Source of the DNA: Alicyclobacillus_A sp963788285
GTDB lineage: Bacteria; Bacillota; Bacilli; Alicyclobacillales; Alicyclobacillaceae
DNA: 64,000 nucleotides
Direction of reading: 5' to 3'
Assembly (NCBI GenBank): GCA_963788285.1
Contig: CAWBGB010000007.1
Location: 186,001 to 250,000, forward strand
Each line of letters opens with the position of its first letter. Within the stretch, counting starts at the first letter, position 1. A program made the translations under genes and the position numbers. Below are positions 1-10,287 of this stretch, in pieces. The notes under the pieces are model-generated. The model did not search any database, was not told the DNA's origin, and saw only the letters and a list, made by a program, of their open reading frames with translations.

Positions 1-8
1 TGTCTGTC

Positions 9-1940
9 TTAGGTGTTCAAGTTCTCAATCTCAACCGGTTCCACGTCGTCCGCCAGGTCAAACCCGAAGACTCGAGAATAGAAGTATACCTCGGCTTCTC
101 GGCTGCGCTTGATGTTGGGGCCCATGCGGAAACCATGCCCTTCGCCCGGAAACGGAATATACGCGACCGGGATGCCTTTCTTCCGCAAAGCCTCTACCAT
201 CAGCTCTGCTTGGTTCGGCGGAACGATTTTGTCGTCCAATCCTTGGAAAAAAATCACCGGGCAAGACAAGCCGTCGATGTGTTGAATGGGCGACCGCTCC
301 CGGTAGAGATCTTCCCGCTCCGGATACGGCCCAATGAGACTGGTCATGTACTGTGACTCAAACTTATGGGTGTCCCCGACAAACACCATGAGGTCACCTA
401 TCCCAAAGTAACTTGCACCCGCTTTGAACACGTCTTTGAACGCAAGCGACGCCAACGTTGTATATCCACCGGCGCTCCCTCCTACAATCGCTAGCCGCTG
501 TTCATCGGCAAGCCCTTGCTTCACAAGGTGCAAGGCCCCGTTGCAGCAGTCTTCCACATCGACGATGCCCCATTGCCCCTTCAGACGTTCTCGGTACGGA
601 CGACCGTATCCCGTGCTGCCACCGTAGTTGACGTCCAGCACAGCCAGGCCGCGACTCGTGTAGAATTGAATGCCAAGGTTCAATACGTCCGTGGTCGCGC
701 TGGTCGGACCGCCGTGACTTTGCACAATGAGCGGCGGTTTTTCCCCATTCGGCGCACGATAATCCTGGTTCGTCGGCGGATAGTAAAAGCCGTATGCCGT
801 CCGTCCGTTTTCCGTTTCAAACTCGACCGCTTGCGGTACCGATATGTACGCTTTATCGATGGACAGCTCACTGACCCTGCGCAACACCGTCCGTTCTCCG
901 CTCGCCAAATCATAGGACACGAAAGCTGGAAATTCAGTAGGCGATCCACCAAGGAACACGACACGCACACCGTCCGAGTGAACCTCCTTGATATACGTAT
1001 AGGGAAGGTCCAATCGGTGGAGTCTGCCAGTCCGCACGTCCAGCGTTCCCAAGCTCCACGTTCCACGTTCATTCCACGCACACACCATCGTATCTGCGGA
1101 GGCAAACGCATACGTGGACTGGCCGAACACCCACTGCGGTTCCCCGAACTCAGCGTCCATTGGAAGAACGTGTTCCACCACCTCGCCGTGCAAGCGGTAG
1201 AGATTCCACCAGCCCGTTTTATCAGAAACAAAGTACAACTCCCCATCCGGGGACCACTGTGGCTGGAAGATGGATTCCTCCGAGCCTCCCGCCACCTTGT
1301 GCGCATTCGACAACAATCCGTCTTCAGTGACGTCCGCCACCCATAATTCACAACCGTCCCACGGCATGTTCGGGTGGTTCCAGGTTTGCCACGCCAACTG
1401 TTTTCCATTTGGACTCAGCCGCGGCGACGCGTAAAAGTCGTTTCCGGACGCGAGTACCGTCACAGCTCCCGTGTCCAGATGGACACTGACGAGGGTATTG
1501 ACAACGTCGGACGGGGCTGGAGTGGTGTGGTCTTCGCGCACGCAAATGAGGCGGTTTCGGGCTGAATCGACCACCAAATCTGCATACCGCATGGCCGAAT
1601 CTTTCGTAATTTGCACAGGTTCTTTTCCCTCGGTAACCTGGTACAGGTGATTATCGCTGAAGTTAGAAAAGTACACCGTGCCATCCTTGACCGTAAAAGC
1701 GCCTCCGCCGTATTCATGCACGCGCGTGCGGGCATTGAATCCGTCTGGAATCACATCTTGTGGCCCCTCGGGAGTCTGGCGTACAATGCAGCTTCTCCCG
1801 CCCTCCCTTGGGCGCCCTTCAGACCAATATACGTTGGTTCCATCTAAATGAAGTTGCTCCAAGCGGATGGTTCCGGCCACAATCAGTTCTGCCGTAATGG
1901 GGGACTTCCAACTTCCGTACGGTGCAATCTGCTGAGTCAT
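9..1940 (-). CDS. S9 family prolyl oligopeptidase-like serine peptidase
   Basis: About 643 residues. The first ~370 residues look like a beta-propeller (repeated WSPDG/LSPNG-like turns). The C-terminal alpha/beta hydrolase carries the nucleophile motif GGSAGGY, an Asp in GLDDKIVP and a His in GEGHGF, which is the Ser-Asp-His triad of the dipeptidyl/acylaminoacyl peptidase group. It is expected to cleave short peptides in the cytoplasm; no signal peptide is seen. An upstream in-frame ATG lies at 1964, but AAGGAAGGGG sits inside those first codons, about 9 bases before the ATG at 1940, so 1940 is preferred. Substrate specificity cannot be read from sequence. Confidence 0.88.
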   Translation of the reverse strand: MTQQIAPYGSWKSPITAELIVAGTIRLEQLHLDGTNVYWSEGRPREGGRSCIVRQTPEGPQDVIPDGFNARTRVHEYGGGAFTVKDGTVYFSNFSDNHLYQVTEGKEPVQITKDSAMRYADLVVDSARNRLICVREDHTTPAPSDVVNTLVSVHLDTGAVTVLASGNDFYASPRLSPNGKQLAWQTWNHPNMPWDGCELWVADVTEDGLLSNAHKVAGGSEESIFQPQWSPDGELYFVSDKTGWWNLYRLHGEVVEHVLPMDAEFGEPQWVFGQSTYAFASADTMVCAWNERGTWSLGTLDVRTGRLHRLDLPYTYIKEVHSDGVRVVFLGGSPTEFPAFVSYDLASGERTVLRRVSELSIDKAYISVPQAVEFETENGRTAYGFYYPPTNQDYRAPNGEKPPLIVQSHGGPTSATTDVLNLGIQFYTSRGLAVLDVNYGGSTGYGRPYRERLKGQWGIVDVEDCCNGALHLVKQGLADEQRLAIVGGSAGGYTTLASLAFKDVFKAGASYFGIGDLMVFVGDTHKFESQYMTSLIGPYPEREDLYRERSPIQHIDGLSCPVIFFQGLDDKIVPPNQAELMVEALRKKGIPVAYIPFPGEGHGFRMGPNIKRSREAEVYFYSRVFGFDLADDVEPVEIENLNT

Positions 1941-2021
1941 TGGGTGTACCCCTTCCTTGTACATTCGTTCTTTTCAGAATATATTGTACATGGAGTTCTA
2001 TCATCCTATTGAGGTTTTCAC

Positions 2022-3045
2022 ATGTTTTCCGTGTGCCTACCGAACACGTCCATGCGGTTTCGTCACCAGTTCTGGATTTGCGTCCTGTACCTTGTCCTGA
2101 CAATTTGCATAGCCAGTAATGCTTTGCAGCATCCGTTTCACCGCTTCCTTGGCGGTCCTGGTGATCCCCAGCAGTTCATGTGGTACTTATACTGGTTTTG
2201 ATACGCCCTGACACACGGGCAAAACTTGATATGGAATACGTCAATTCTCAGCATCTCGTTCCTCTTCGGATGGCTCACAGTTCTGGTGAATGCAACGTCT
2301 CTGTACAACGCCCTTTGGGTGTTGAATTTTGCACTCGCTTGTTGGCTCGGCCAGCAATTAATGGCGTTGTTTTCCGTACACCGCTGGTTAAATCTCGATG
2401 GACGTGTAGAACTGGACAGCCAGCAGACCCAGTACAATCCCGTACGGAACCGGTCTGCGTATGCTTCTGACCCAGCCAGCGACGAGCCATCAGATCAGCG
2501 CCAGGGGAACAGCGTTAAACCACAGGTGTAGGTGAAACAGCGATTGGGCTGTGGAGTACGGGAGAATCCCCACATTTTTGTTTTCGTGCACGTCGTTGTG
2601 GGTGGCCCCACTAGACTTCGGGACAACGAAGTGGCGGATAATCAGAAAGCCAGCCACATGGCGTGGACGTACATCGCAGAACATCCCGGCGTCACAATCC
2701 GGCTCGGATTCGTGAAGTGGTACCACCTGTTCTAAGGTGTAGACAACGCCGACAACTGGTCCATAGGGCCACTCGGTCCCTCCGGTCAGCAAGACATTCC
2801 ACGAAAATATTAGCGTTTTGTCGCTGACCGAATATCGGTGCGTCCTGCTCCTCGCTGTCATAGGCGTTGTCCTACAGGTCCTGTACGTGTTCCGAAGCCG
2901 AGACCGTAGGCCTTTATTAGGGCTGTTTGTCGCGTTTTACTACATTGGGCTATTCTTTCTCTTCCCCGCGTGGGACCGAATGAGCGCCCCGGTCGAGCCG
3001 TGGCTGATCTTGTTGCGGCCTTCGCCATCACCACCTGGATTCGCG
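2022..3045 (+). pseudogene. Decayed polytopic membrane protein (GT-C glycosyltransferase-like)
   Basis: From the ATG at 2022 one frame reads through a hydrophobic N-terminus with GGPGDPQQFMWYLYWF, a TGA in place of an expected Trp codon, then IWNTSILSISFLFGWL and further membrane helices to about 2400. The GDP..W.L.W pattern followed by WNTS is typical of large GT-C-like membrane proteins. The stretch between the two motifs is shorter than expected, suggesting an internal deletion. A separate hydrophobic frame at 2818-2990 (LLLAVIGVVLQVLYVFRSRD) may be the C-terminal part. No intact ORF spans the region. The family assignment rests on pattern memory and is uncertain; the pseudogene state is clearer. 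Confidence 0.45.
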
Positions 3046-3048
3046 GCT

Positions 3049-4746
3049 TCACAGCTTTTCGTCGTCCACGCTGTTGAGCCACGCCTCAATGTCACCGATG
3101 ACGGACGCGATGCACCCGTCTTCAAACGGCGAAATTAAGTTTGCTTCCTTCACCAGTTCGAGGAACGACTTGCTGCCACCCAGCTTGCACAAATGGACGT
3201 AATCCGCCCACGCGGCCTCGCGGTTTTCGTGCATCTTCTTCCAGAATTGCAACGCGCAAATCTGCGCCAGCGTGTAGTCAATGTAGTAGAACGGCGAGGT
3301 GAAAATGTGCCGCTGTTTGAACCAGAAGCCCCCGCGTTCGAGGAAGTCGTTACCTTCGTAGTTGCGGTGAGGCAGGTACTTTTTCTCGAGATCGCGCCAC
3401 ACTCTCTTTCGCTCCGCCGGACATAGGCCAGGGTTCTCGTAGACCATGTGCTGGAATTCGTCCACAGCCACGCCGTACGGCACAAAGAACAGCGCGTGCG
3501 TCAGATGAGAGTATTTGTACTTCTCCGTGTCTTCCTGGAAGAACAGTTCCATCCACGGCCAGGTGAAAAACTCCATGCTCATGGAGTGAATTTCGCACGC
3601 CTCATACGTCGGAAAATGGTACTCCGGTGTCTCGTAGTCACGGCTCAGATAGACCTGGAAGGCGTGTCCGGCCTCGTGCGTCAAGACGTCGATGTCTCCC
3701 GACGTGCCATTGAAGTTGGAGAAGATAAACGGCGCCTTGTACTCTGCGATGTATGTGCAGTATCCACCGCCCGCTTTCCCCTTCTTGCTGACGAGGTCCA
3801 GCAGTTCGTTGTCCATCATGAAGCGGAAGAATTCGTCCGTCTCCGGTGACAGTTCCTGATACATTCGGCACCCGTTCTCGACAATCCACTCCGCATTGCC
3901 CTTTGGCGTGGCATTGCCTGATGAAAACATGAACTCGTCGTCGTAATACCGGAGTGTGTCCACCCCAATCCGCTCACGCTGCCGTTCCCGCAGCCCAATC
4001 ACCACCGGCACGATGGAATCACGAACCTGGTCGCGGAACGCTTGCACCATCTCCGCGTTGTAGTCCGTACGGTACATCAACAGGTATGAGAGTTCCGCGT
4101 AGTTCTTGAATCCAAGTTTGTGAGCCATCCGGGTCCGGACCTTGACCAATTCGTCGAAAATCCGGTCCAATTCGGCTTCGTGTTCGCTGTAAAAGTTCCA
4201 TTTCGCCTCAGCTGCGCGTTTCCGCATGTCTCTGTCCGTCGACAGTTGAAACGGGTGCAGTTGAGACAGCGTGCGCTCCTCGCCCTCAAACGGAATCTTC
4301 GCACTCGCTGTGAGCTTGACGTACTCGCTGACCAGCTTGTTCTCCTGCTGTAAATCCTCCACGATTTCTGGCGTAAACGACTTGACCGCGCACTCCGCCA
4401 AGGCAAACAGCTGGCGTCCCCATTTTGCCTCGAGCTCTACGCGGAATTTGGATTCCATCATCGCCTTGTACAACTTCGAAACGAGTCCTTGGTAGACCGG
4501 CTTTTTCTCGTCGAAAAAGTCTTGTTCCGCCGCGTAAAACTCGTCTTCTGTGTTCATCGTGTGGCGAATGTAGACCAACTCGTACATCGAATCAAAATGA
4601 TTACGCAGTTTCGTCAGTTTCTGCAGCGCCTCATTTTGTTCTGCGAACGTATTGGCATTAACAAACTGGTTCAGTAACTGCTCAAAGTCCGCTTCCAACG
4701 CGCCAAAGTCCGGCCGTTCGTACTTCATCTCCGAAAATTTCATCAT
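3049..4746 (-). CDS. M3 family oligoendopeptidase (PepF-like)
   Basis: 565 residues, the usual size for bacterial M3 oligoendopeptidases. The zinc-binding motif HEAGHAF begins near residue 357, and the third ligand Glu is likely in YEACEIHSMSMEFF about 25 residues later. The enzyme is a cytoplasmic metallopeptidase that degrades short peptides. AGGAAGGTG precedes two consecutive ATG codons (4746 and 4743); spacing slightly favours the second. It runs convergent to the decayed membrane-protein gene to its left and divergent from deoD. The exact subfamily (PepF versus other M3B clades) is inferred. Confidence 0.92.
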   Translation of the reverse strand: MMKFSEMKYERPDFGALEADFEQLLNQFVNANTFAEQNEALQKLTKLRNHFDSMYELVYIRHTMNTEDEFYAAEQDFFDEKKPVYQGLVSKLYKAMMESKFRVELEAKWGRQLFALAECAVKSFTPEIVEDLQQENKLVSEYVKLTASAKIPFEGEERTLSQLHPFQLSTDRDMRKRAAEAKWNFYSEHEAELDRIFDELVKVRTRMAHKLGFKNYAELSYLLMYRTDYNAEMVQAFRDQVRDSIVPVVIGLRERQRERIGVDTLRYYDDEFMFSSGNATPKGNAEWIVENGCRMYQELSPETDEFFRFMMDNELLDLVSKKGKAGGGYCTYIAEYKAPFIFSNFNGTSGDIDVLTHEAGHAFQVYLSRDYETPEYHFPTYEACEIHSMSMEFFTWPWMELFFQEDTEKYKYSHLTHALFFVPYGVAVDEFQHMVYENPGLCPAERKRVWRDLEKKYLPHRNYEGNDFLERGGFWFKQRHIFTSPFYYIDYTLAQICALQFWKKMHENREAAWADYVHLCKLGGSKSFLELVKEANLISPFEDGCIASVIGDIEAWLNSVDDEKL

Positions 4747-4960
4747 GGCACCTTCCTGTCACGATATATTCGTACAAAACCACGATTCCGTAGGTCGATG
4801 ACATCCTGCACCTGGCCCGATTATACCAGTTTTGCGACAATCCCCTTGTCAAGTGCTGAAAAATGGGAACATTACACCCGCAGGCAAAAACGAGTTCCGT
4901 GACCGTGGTACAATAGTCTGCGGGTGTCTGTGAAGATCACTTTCAAGGAGGCGCGTTTGC

Positions 4961-5668
4961 ATGAGCATACATATTGGAGCAAACCCAGGCGACATTGCCG
5001 ATACCATACTTCTCCCTGGCGATCCTCTCCGCGCCAAGTACATTGCCGAAACATACCTGGAAAATCCGGTACAGTACAACAACGTGCGCGGGATGCTGGG
5101 ATTTACGGGGACGTACAAAGGCCGAAGGATCTCGGTACAAGGTACGGGAATGGGCGTGCCGTCCATCTCCATCTACGTGCACGAACTGATGGAACAGTAC
5201 AACGTGCAAAACCTGATTCGGGTCGGCACGTGCGGCGCCATTCAAAAGGACATGAAAGTGCGCGACCTCGTGCTGGCGATGAGCGCCTCGACGGATTCGG
5301 CCATCAACCGGGTGCGATTCGGAAATATTGACTTTGCACCTACCGCAAACTTCGACCTGCTGCTGAAAGCATACGAAGTGGCGAAACAGAAGTCGGTGAA
5401 CGTTAAAGTGGGCAACGTGTTCACGGCGGACACGTTCTACAACGAAGACATGGACGCGGTGCACAAGTGGGCCGATTACGGTGTGTTAGCGCTGGAAATG
5501 GAAACGGCAGCACTCTACACCTTGGCGGCGAAGTTCGGCCGCAAGGCGCTGACCATCCTCACCGTCAGCGACCACGTCCTGACCGGCGAAGCGACAACAG
5601 CCGAGGAGCGCCAGACCACCTTGAACCAGATGATTGAAATTGGCCTCGAGACGGCGTATCAGGCGTAA
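4961..5668 (+). CDS. deoD: Purine-nucleoside phosphorylase, DeoD type
   Basis: 235 residues, the standard length for hexameric DeoD enzymes. It reversibly phosphorolyses purine (deoxy)nucleosides to base and (deoxy)ribose-1-phosphate in nucleoside salvage. Visible motifs are GDPLRAKYIAETYL near the N-terminus, GTGMGVPS, RVGTCGAI in the phosphate/ribose-binding core, EMETAALYTLA and TVSDH, whose Asp is the catalytic residue. AAGGAGG lies about 8 bases before the ATG. A TACAAT -10-like hexamer sits at 4909-4914. A strong hairpin follows the stop. Confidence 0.97.
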   Translation: MSIHIGANPGDIADTILLPGDPLRAKYIAETYLENPVQYNNVRGMLGFTGTYKGRRISVQGTGMGVPSISIYVHELMEQYNVQNLIRVGTCGAIQKDMKVRDLVLAMSASTDSAINRVRFGNIDFAPTANFDLLLKAYEVAKQKSVNVKVGNVFTADTFYNEDMDAVHKWADYGVLALEMETAALYTLAAKFGRKALTILTVSDHVLTGEATTAEERQTTLNQMIEIGLETAYQA

Positions 5669-5714
5669 TCTACGCACCGTTTATCGTACGTTGCAGTGTG
5701 CAATGTTAGAAGTT

Positions 5715-5756
5715 GGCCCCCTCTGTAATACGGAGGGGGCCACAACTCGCTTTTTA
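5715..5756. terminator. Rho-independent terminator between deoD and the aminotransferase gene
   Basis: GGCCCCCTC (5715-5723) pairs with GAGGGGGCC (5733-5741), followed by a T-run at 5752-5756. It lies between two convergent genes and probably terminates deoD; on the other strand there is no comparable T-run. Confidence 0.85.
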
Positions 5757-7061
5757 TCACCTGGATTCCTTCTCTAACTCACGTGCACCTTGGTAAATGG
5801 TGTCGAACAATTCTTGCAAGTTTTCTTCTTCAATGCAGGAAAACGCGACGCGTAAATCTGTCTCTCCCAGTGCAATCGTTCCAATCCCGTATTTCTCCAA
5901 AAGGTGTTCCCGTAGTTTTTCCGCGTCCACCTTTTTCAGTTTCAAACACATAAAGTAGCCGGAGTTGAACGGGTAGTAATCCCACGCGTCGCGATATCTA
6001 CCGGATTCCAGCAGCTGCTTCACACGGTTGGCACGGCCCTTCATGATGTGGAACTTCTCCATTTTTTGGGCCGGGAAATCGGGTGAATTCAGCGCGTGTA
6101 ACACAAATGTTTGTGATGGATGAGCACCGCTCGAAATCGTGGATCGTATCAATCCCATTGTTTTCTGCTCCAATGCACGGAGCGTTGCTTCACTTTCCGA
6201 GGCGTACGTGATGAAACCAACACGAAAGCCCCACACAAACTCCTCTTTGGTGGCGCCGTCCACTTTGACGGCCAAGACGCGCGGATGTAGATTGCAGAGA
6301 GAACCAAACAAAGATTCCTTCAGGGAATCCTCAAAGAATAAGAAGAAATACGCATCGTCTGTCACAGCGACGATGTCAATGCCTGCTTCCGCCCCCGCAC
6401 GAATGGCCTCAACAATCTTCTTACCTTCTTCTACACCTGGCGTATATCCAGTGGGATTATTCGGGAAGTTGAGCAGGACAATGGCCTTACCTTTCGGTCG
6501 TTGGGCAAGAATGGCTTCGCGCAGGCCGTCCGCATTAAATTTCTGCTGTTCGTTGTACAGCGGGTAATAGACCATCTCGGCTCCTCTACGGGTTCCGAAA
6601 TTAAGCTCGTAGTTCTCCCAGTTTTTATCCGGTATGATCACCGCATCGCCCGGATTTACGAACAAATCCGCGACAATGCTTAAACCATGGGTCAACGCGT
6701 TCGTCACAATGGGATTTCCGAACGATTTGTCCCGCAGACTGGGGTTTTCCTCTAACAGCTTTTTCCGCCAAGCTGCACGCAGTTCCGGCTTCCCAGCGGG
6801 AGGTGCATAGTCGAAAATATCCTTTGGGGAAAAAGCGGACAAATGGTCACCAATGACAGACAGGTGCATGGGTTGGCCATTCTCCAGCGCAATCCCGATG
6901 GTTGCGTTGAATGTCGTAGCCTTTACCTTCGCTTCAGCAGACTGACTTAGGATGCCTTCTTTTGGGAAATACATTTTCCGTCCCAGATCTGACAGCATGT
7001 TGTACACATGCGGGGTATCTCTTTCGATGACCTTATTTAACTGTTGGGCTAGTTTGTGCAT
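5757..7061 (-). CDS. Class I/II aminotransferase (PLP-dependent)
   Basis: 434 residues with the fold-type I aminotransferase pattern. FPNNPTGYTPG contains the conserved NPTG substrate-binding region, VTDDAYFFLF the PLP-contacting Asp/Tyr, and DGATKEEFVWGFRVGF the Schiff-base Lys and downstream Arg. It therefore transfers amino groups with pyridoxal phosphate. It differs from canonical AspC in its N-terminus (FPKEGILSQSAEAK) and its substrate cannot be assigned. GGAGG precedes the ATG by about 7 bases. It ends at the shared terminator with deoD and is not obviously in an operon. Confidence 0.9.
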   Translation of the reverse strand: MHKLAQQLNKVIERDTPHVYNMLSDLGRKMYFPKEGILSQSAEAKVKATTFNATIGIALENGQPMHLSVIGDHLSAFSPKDIFDYAPPAGKPELRAAWRKKLLEENPSLRDKSFGNPIVTNALTHGLSIVADLFVNPGDAVIIPDKNWENYELNFGTRRGAEMVYYPLYNEQQKFNADGLREAILAQRPKGKAIVLLNFPNNPTGYTPGVEEGKKIVEAIRAGAEAGIDIVAVTDDAYFFLFFEDSLKESLFGSLCNLHPRVLAVKVDGATKEEFVWGFRVGFITYASESEATLRALEQKTMGLIRSTISSGAHPSQTFVLHALNSPDFPAQKMEKFHIMKGRANRVKQLLESGRYRDAWDYYPFNSGYFMCLKLKKVDAEKLREHLLEKYGIGTIALGETDLRVAFSCIEEENLQELFDTIYQGARELEKESR

Positions 7062-7139
7062 AAAAATGCCTCCTACGATGGAATGGCTCTCTTTCAGTAT
7101 ATCAGCGTGAAGGGTCGGAAGTGGTCCACGGGCTCCGAA

Positions 7140-10100
7140 TTATTCCTCGGCAGGTCTCTGGATACGCCGTGTTGCTACAGTCTCCTCGACTTGGAACGGC
7201 CAGCCATGGCCTCGTCCGACCACGCGGACGCTGGCGGGAATGAAGAAGGCCAGGAAGACCGCAGCGTACAGAATCAAGCCAATCACTACAGAGAGTCCTA
7301 TCTCCGTTAAAGATTCCACGCCCGCTACTATCATCGACCCAAATGTCCCCCCCATGATGGCCGCCGCCGAGAAAATCACATTCCCCATCTTGGACATCGC
7401 TTCCCGAATCGCGTCGCTTGGCGACATCCTCCGCAGGTACTCCTCCTCGAAGCGCGCCATGAGGAAGATGCTGTAGTCAACGCCAAGGGCGACCAGCAAG
7501 AGAAACACGAAGAAAGGTACAGACCACGAGACCCCTGGCTTGTGCAAGACATGTAGTACCATCGTCTGCAGGCACCCCATAGTGACGAAGTATGTCCCCG
7601 CCAAGGACGCAATGATGTACAACGGTGCAATCAAGGATCTCAACATGGCGACGAGCAGGACGAAAATCGCCGCCAGAATGATCACCATCGTCCGCCAGAA
7701 GTCGTTGGTAGAAATCTCGTTGAGCGCCTCCTGGACAGCCGTAGTTCCGCCCGCGAGAACCGTCCCTGTGTGAATTGGACTGGTCTGCAGTGCCGCTTCC
7801 GCAGCGGTCCGAATGTTGGCTATGTTGGCCATCGCCTCAGCAGAATACGGATTCTGGCTCAAAATGACCGTGAACTTCGCGATGTGTCCATCAGGCGAAA
7901 TGTAGGCATCCATCGCTTTCTTTAGTTCGGCATTCGATTTGACCGCCGACTCGGGTACTTGGAACCCCGGATCGCCCGCCGTTTCCGCCGACTTGGTGGC
8001 GCTCAAGTACTGCTCCACTTGCGAAACCCCATCTTTCAGCTGCCGCGCGCCCTGACCAGCCGCCTGCAGCCCCGAGGCCGTTTGTTGCATGGACTGAGGT
8101 AGTTTCGCGACACCATTCGACACCTGCGCGCTTCCGACGGCGAGTTTCGCAGTCTCGTGAGATAGCTGCGTGGCGCCTTGTGACAGCTGCCCCAGTCCAT
8201 GGTTCAGCACTTCGGCGCCTTGCTGCAATTTCCCGATAGATTGTGCGAGTTCCTTCGCCCCTCCGGCCACAGTCACCCCTCCACTGGCGGCTTGCTGACT
8301 GCCGGACTGCTGTGCACTGGCGAATCTCAGCAGCTTCTGGAACGAAGGATCCGCCGCGTCTTGCGGGTGAGTCGCCGCCCAGGCTTGCAACCCAGAATTC
8401 AACTGACTCGCCAAATCGGACAGCTCTTGTTGCGACGCCGCAAGCGCTTCGGCACCTCCTGCCAACGAGTTGGCCCACGCCGCAGCCTGGGACATGCCGG
8501 AAGACAGCTGAGACGCGCCGCGATTCAGTTGATTCGCACTCCCAGGCAACTGGGATAGGCCCTGGTTCACACCTCGTAATCCGTCACTGACCTGCTGCGC
8601 GCCCTGGACGAGCGACTTTGCACCAGAGATTCCACTTTGCGCTTGTTGCCCGCTCTGTTCCAACTGATTCGACAGCGTGGTCAGGCCGTCTGAAACTTTG
8701 TGCAGACCGTCCGCTGCCTTCTGGTTCTGGGCACTTAGTTCAAAGTCGGTCACTTTTTTGCCAAACGGCTGTGTCGCGCTATCCACTTCCTTCACGCCAG
8801 GCACGTTCGCCATCGCCGCGGACAAATTTTGAATCGTGGCGAGCCCGTCCGAAGACCGGAGGTTTCCGTCGGTATGTAGCACAATCGTCGATGGCAGCGC
8901 CTCACCCGGTCCAAATGCCTGGGCAACCGCCTGAAACCCCTTGACCGCTGGAGCCTGTGGAATGTCGGACATGGGATTGAACGACCTGTCGTTGCTAAAC
9001 GAGAGTGCCACTGGCACGAGAACGACCAATAAGACGAGAATCGTTCGCCACGGCCAGCGCGTGGACACACTGGCGGTCGTACGCCAGACTCTGGATTCCC
9101 CGTGGGCCTTGCCCCCAACAGGCTTGCGCGGCCAATACAGAACAGGTCCCAAGATACCCATCAAGGCCGGAATGAACGCCAGACACGTCACCAGCGTAAT
9201 TGCGACGCCGATGGACACGCCCACCGCAGACTTGTACAGTCCAAAATTCGCGAACCCGAGCGCGGCAAAGGAGACAATGACGGTCAGACTGCTGAAAACA
9301 ACCGTTTTCCCCACGCCTTGAAACGCCGCTATGAGCGCCGCTTGCTTGTCCCCACGATGATGGGGCAGCTCCTCGCGAAAGCGGTTGATGAGGATGATGG
9401 TGTAGTCCGTGCCCGCGCCGAACAGCACGGCAATCAAGAACGTTTGTGTAAACGTGGACACGGGCAATCCCAATTTTGCAAAGCCCGCCACAATGCTCGA
9501 AGACAAGAGGAAAGACAACCCAATGGCAACCAGTGTGAGAACGGGGGCCAGAATGGACCGGAAGACAAGGAGTAGAATGACGAGCACCAGCACAATGGTG
9601 ACCACCGTCGTCTTGTCTGCCCCCTGTTGGGAAATCTGTATGTCCTCTTCCTGAATGGGCGCCTCCCCTGTGAAGTACACGTGAGCACCTGCTGGCGGCG
9701 TCGAGAACACCTGCTCCACCTTCGCGAGGTCATCTGGCAGCTCTGTATCCCCCACGCCGTGACTGAATCCGACTATTCCAAGTTCGGTGGTGTTGTCTCT
9801 GCTTCTGAACTTGGACGCAAGAGAGGTATCGGTGTTCCGTTTGTCTGTGACGGTGACAATGCCGTAGGCGTTCTTGTGCTGCTCCAGATATTGCAAGCCA
9901 TCCTCAAAATATTGTACGTCCGCGTCCGTCAGCCCACCTTTGCGCTGAATTGCAATCACGGCGGTGGTGTTGGAGCTTTCTCCAGGATCCACTTGGTCTG
10001 CGAGTTTTTGTGCCTGAATCGCAGAGTTGCTGTCCGGTAGATAGGTGGTGTTCTGTTGCGCAACGACCGCTTGTAGATTGGGTAAAAGTGCTATCGCCAG

Positions 10101-10181
10101 CATCGTAACGACCAACCAAACCGGGACAATTACCCAGCGTAGTCGAAACACCCAACTCGCGTACTTCTGAAACACAGACAT
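7140..10181 (-). CDS. MMPL/RND-family membrane transporter
   Basis: 1013 residues in the MMPL (SSD/RND-like) layout: one N-terminal helix (about 15-35), an extracellular domain, a block of helices (about 180-340), a very long extracellular segment (about 390-800), then a second helix block (about 820-990). The long segment is rich in Gly/Gln/Ala/Ser repeats predicted to be coiled coil, as in YhgE- and YdgH-type proteins. GTDYTIILINRFREE and GVDYSIFLMARFEEE are the duplicated GxDYxxF/L motifs of the proton relay. It probably exports a lipid or hydrophobic compound; the cargo is unknown. AAGGGGG precedes the ATG. No regulator is adjacent. Confidence 0.9.
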   Translation of the reverse strand: MSVFQKYASWVFRLRWVIVPVWLVVTMLAIALLPNLQAVVAQQNTTYLPDSNSAIQAQKLADQVDPGESSNTTAVIAIQRKGGLTDADVQYFEDGLQYLEQHKNAYGIVTVTDKRNTDTSLASKFRSRDNTTELGIVGFSHGVGDTELPDDLAKVEQVFSTPPAGAHVYFTGEAPIQEEDIQISQQGADKTTVVTIVLVLVILLLVFRSILAPVLTLVAIGLSFLLSSSIVAGFAKLGLPVSTFTQTFLIAVLFGAGTDYTIILINRFREELPHHRGDKQAALIAAFQGVGKTVVFSSLTVIVSFAALGFANFGLYKSAVGVSIGVAITLVTCLAFIPALMGILGPVLYWPRKPVGGKAHGESRVWRTTASVSTRWPWRTILVLLVVLVPVALSFSNDRSFNPMSDIPQAPAVKGFQAVAQAFGPGEALPSTIVLHTDGNLRSSDGLATIQNLSAAMANVPGVKEVDSATQPFGKKVTDFELSAQNQKAADGLHKVSDGLTTLSNQLEQSGQQAQSGISGAKSLVQGAQQVSDGLRGVNQGLSQLPGSANQLNRGASQLSSGMSQAAAWANSLAGGAEALAASQQELSDLASQLNSGLQAWAATHPQDAADPSFQKLLRFASAQQSGSQQAASGGVTVAGGAKELAQSIGKLQQGAEVLNHGLGQLSQGATQLSHETAKLAVGSAQVSNGVAKLPQSMQQTASGLQAAGQGARQLKDGVSQVEQYLSATKSAETAGDPGFQVPESAVKSNAELKKAMDAYISPDGHIAKFTVILSQNPYSAEAMANIANIRTAAEAALQTSPIHTGTVLAGGTTAVQEALNEISTNDFWRTMVIILAAIFVLLVAMLRSLIAPLYIIASLAGTYFVTMGCLQTMVLHVLHKPGVSWSVPFFVFLLLVALGVDYSIFLMARFEEEYLRRMSPSDAIREAMSKMGNVIFSAAAIMGGTFGSMIVAGVESLTEIGLSVVIGLILYAAVFLAFFIPASVRVVGRGHGWPFQVEETVATRRIQRPAEE

Positions 10182-10237
10182 CCCCCTTTTGCGATACCAA
10201 GCATGTCATCGCGGGTCTTTCACCTGTATCTTTCCAC

Positions 10238-10280
10238 AAAAGAGCCCGCCATTCATCCATTGGATGTCCGGCGGGCCCAC
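10238..10280 (-). terminator. Terminator of the M24 aminopeptidase gene
   Basis: On the minus strand, GCCCGCC and GGCGGGC (positions 10270-10276 and 10244-10250) form a stem around a 19-base loop that can itself fold (ATCCAATGGAT), followed by TCTTTTG. It lies just after the peptidase stop codon and before the MMPL gene. Confidence 0.75.
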
Positions 10281-10287
10281 TCTGAAG

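Noticed and set aside
516..1346. 276-residue plus-strand ORF
   Set aside because: Antisense of the S9 peptidase, no ribosome binding site, Arg/His-rich composition typical of shadow frames.
680..1408. 242-residue minus-strand ORF
   Set aside because: Alternative frame inside the peptidase gene, Arg/Trp/Cys-rich, no family resemblance.
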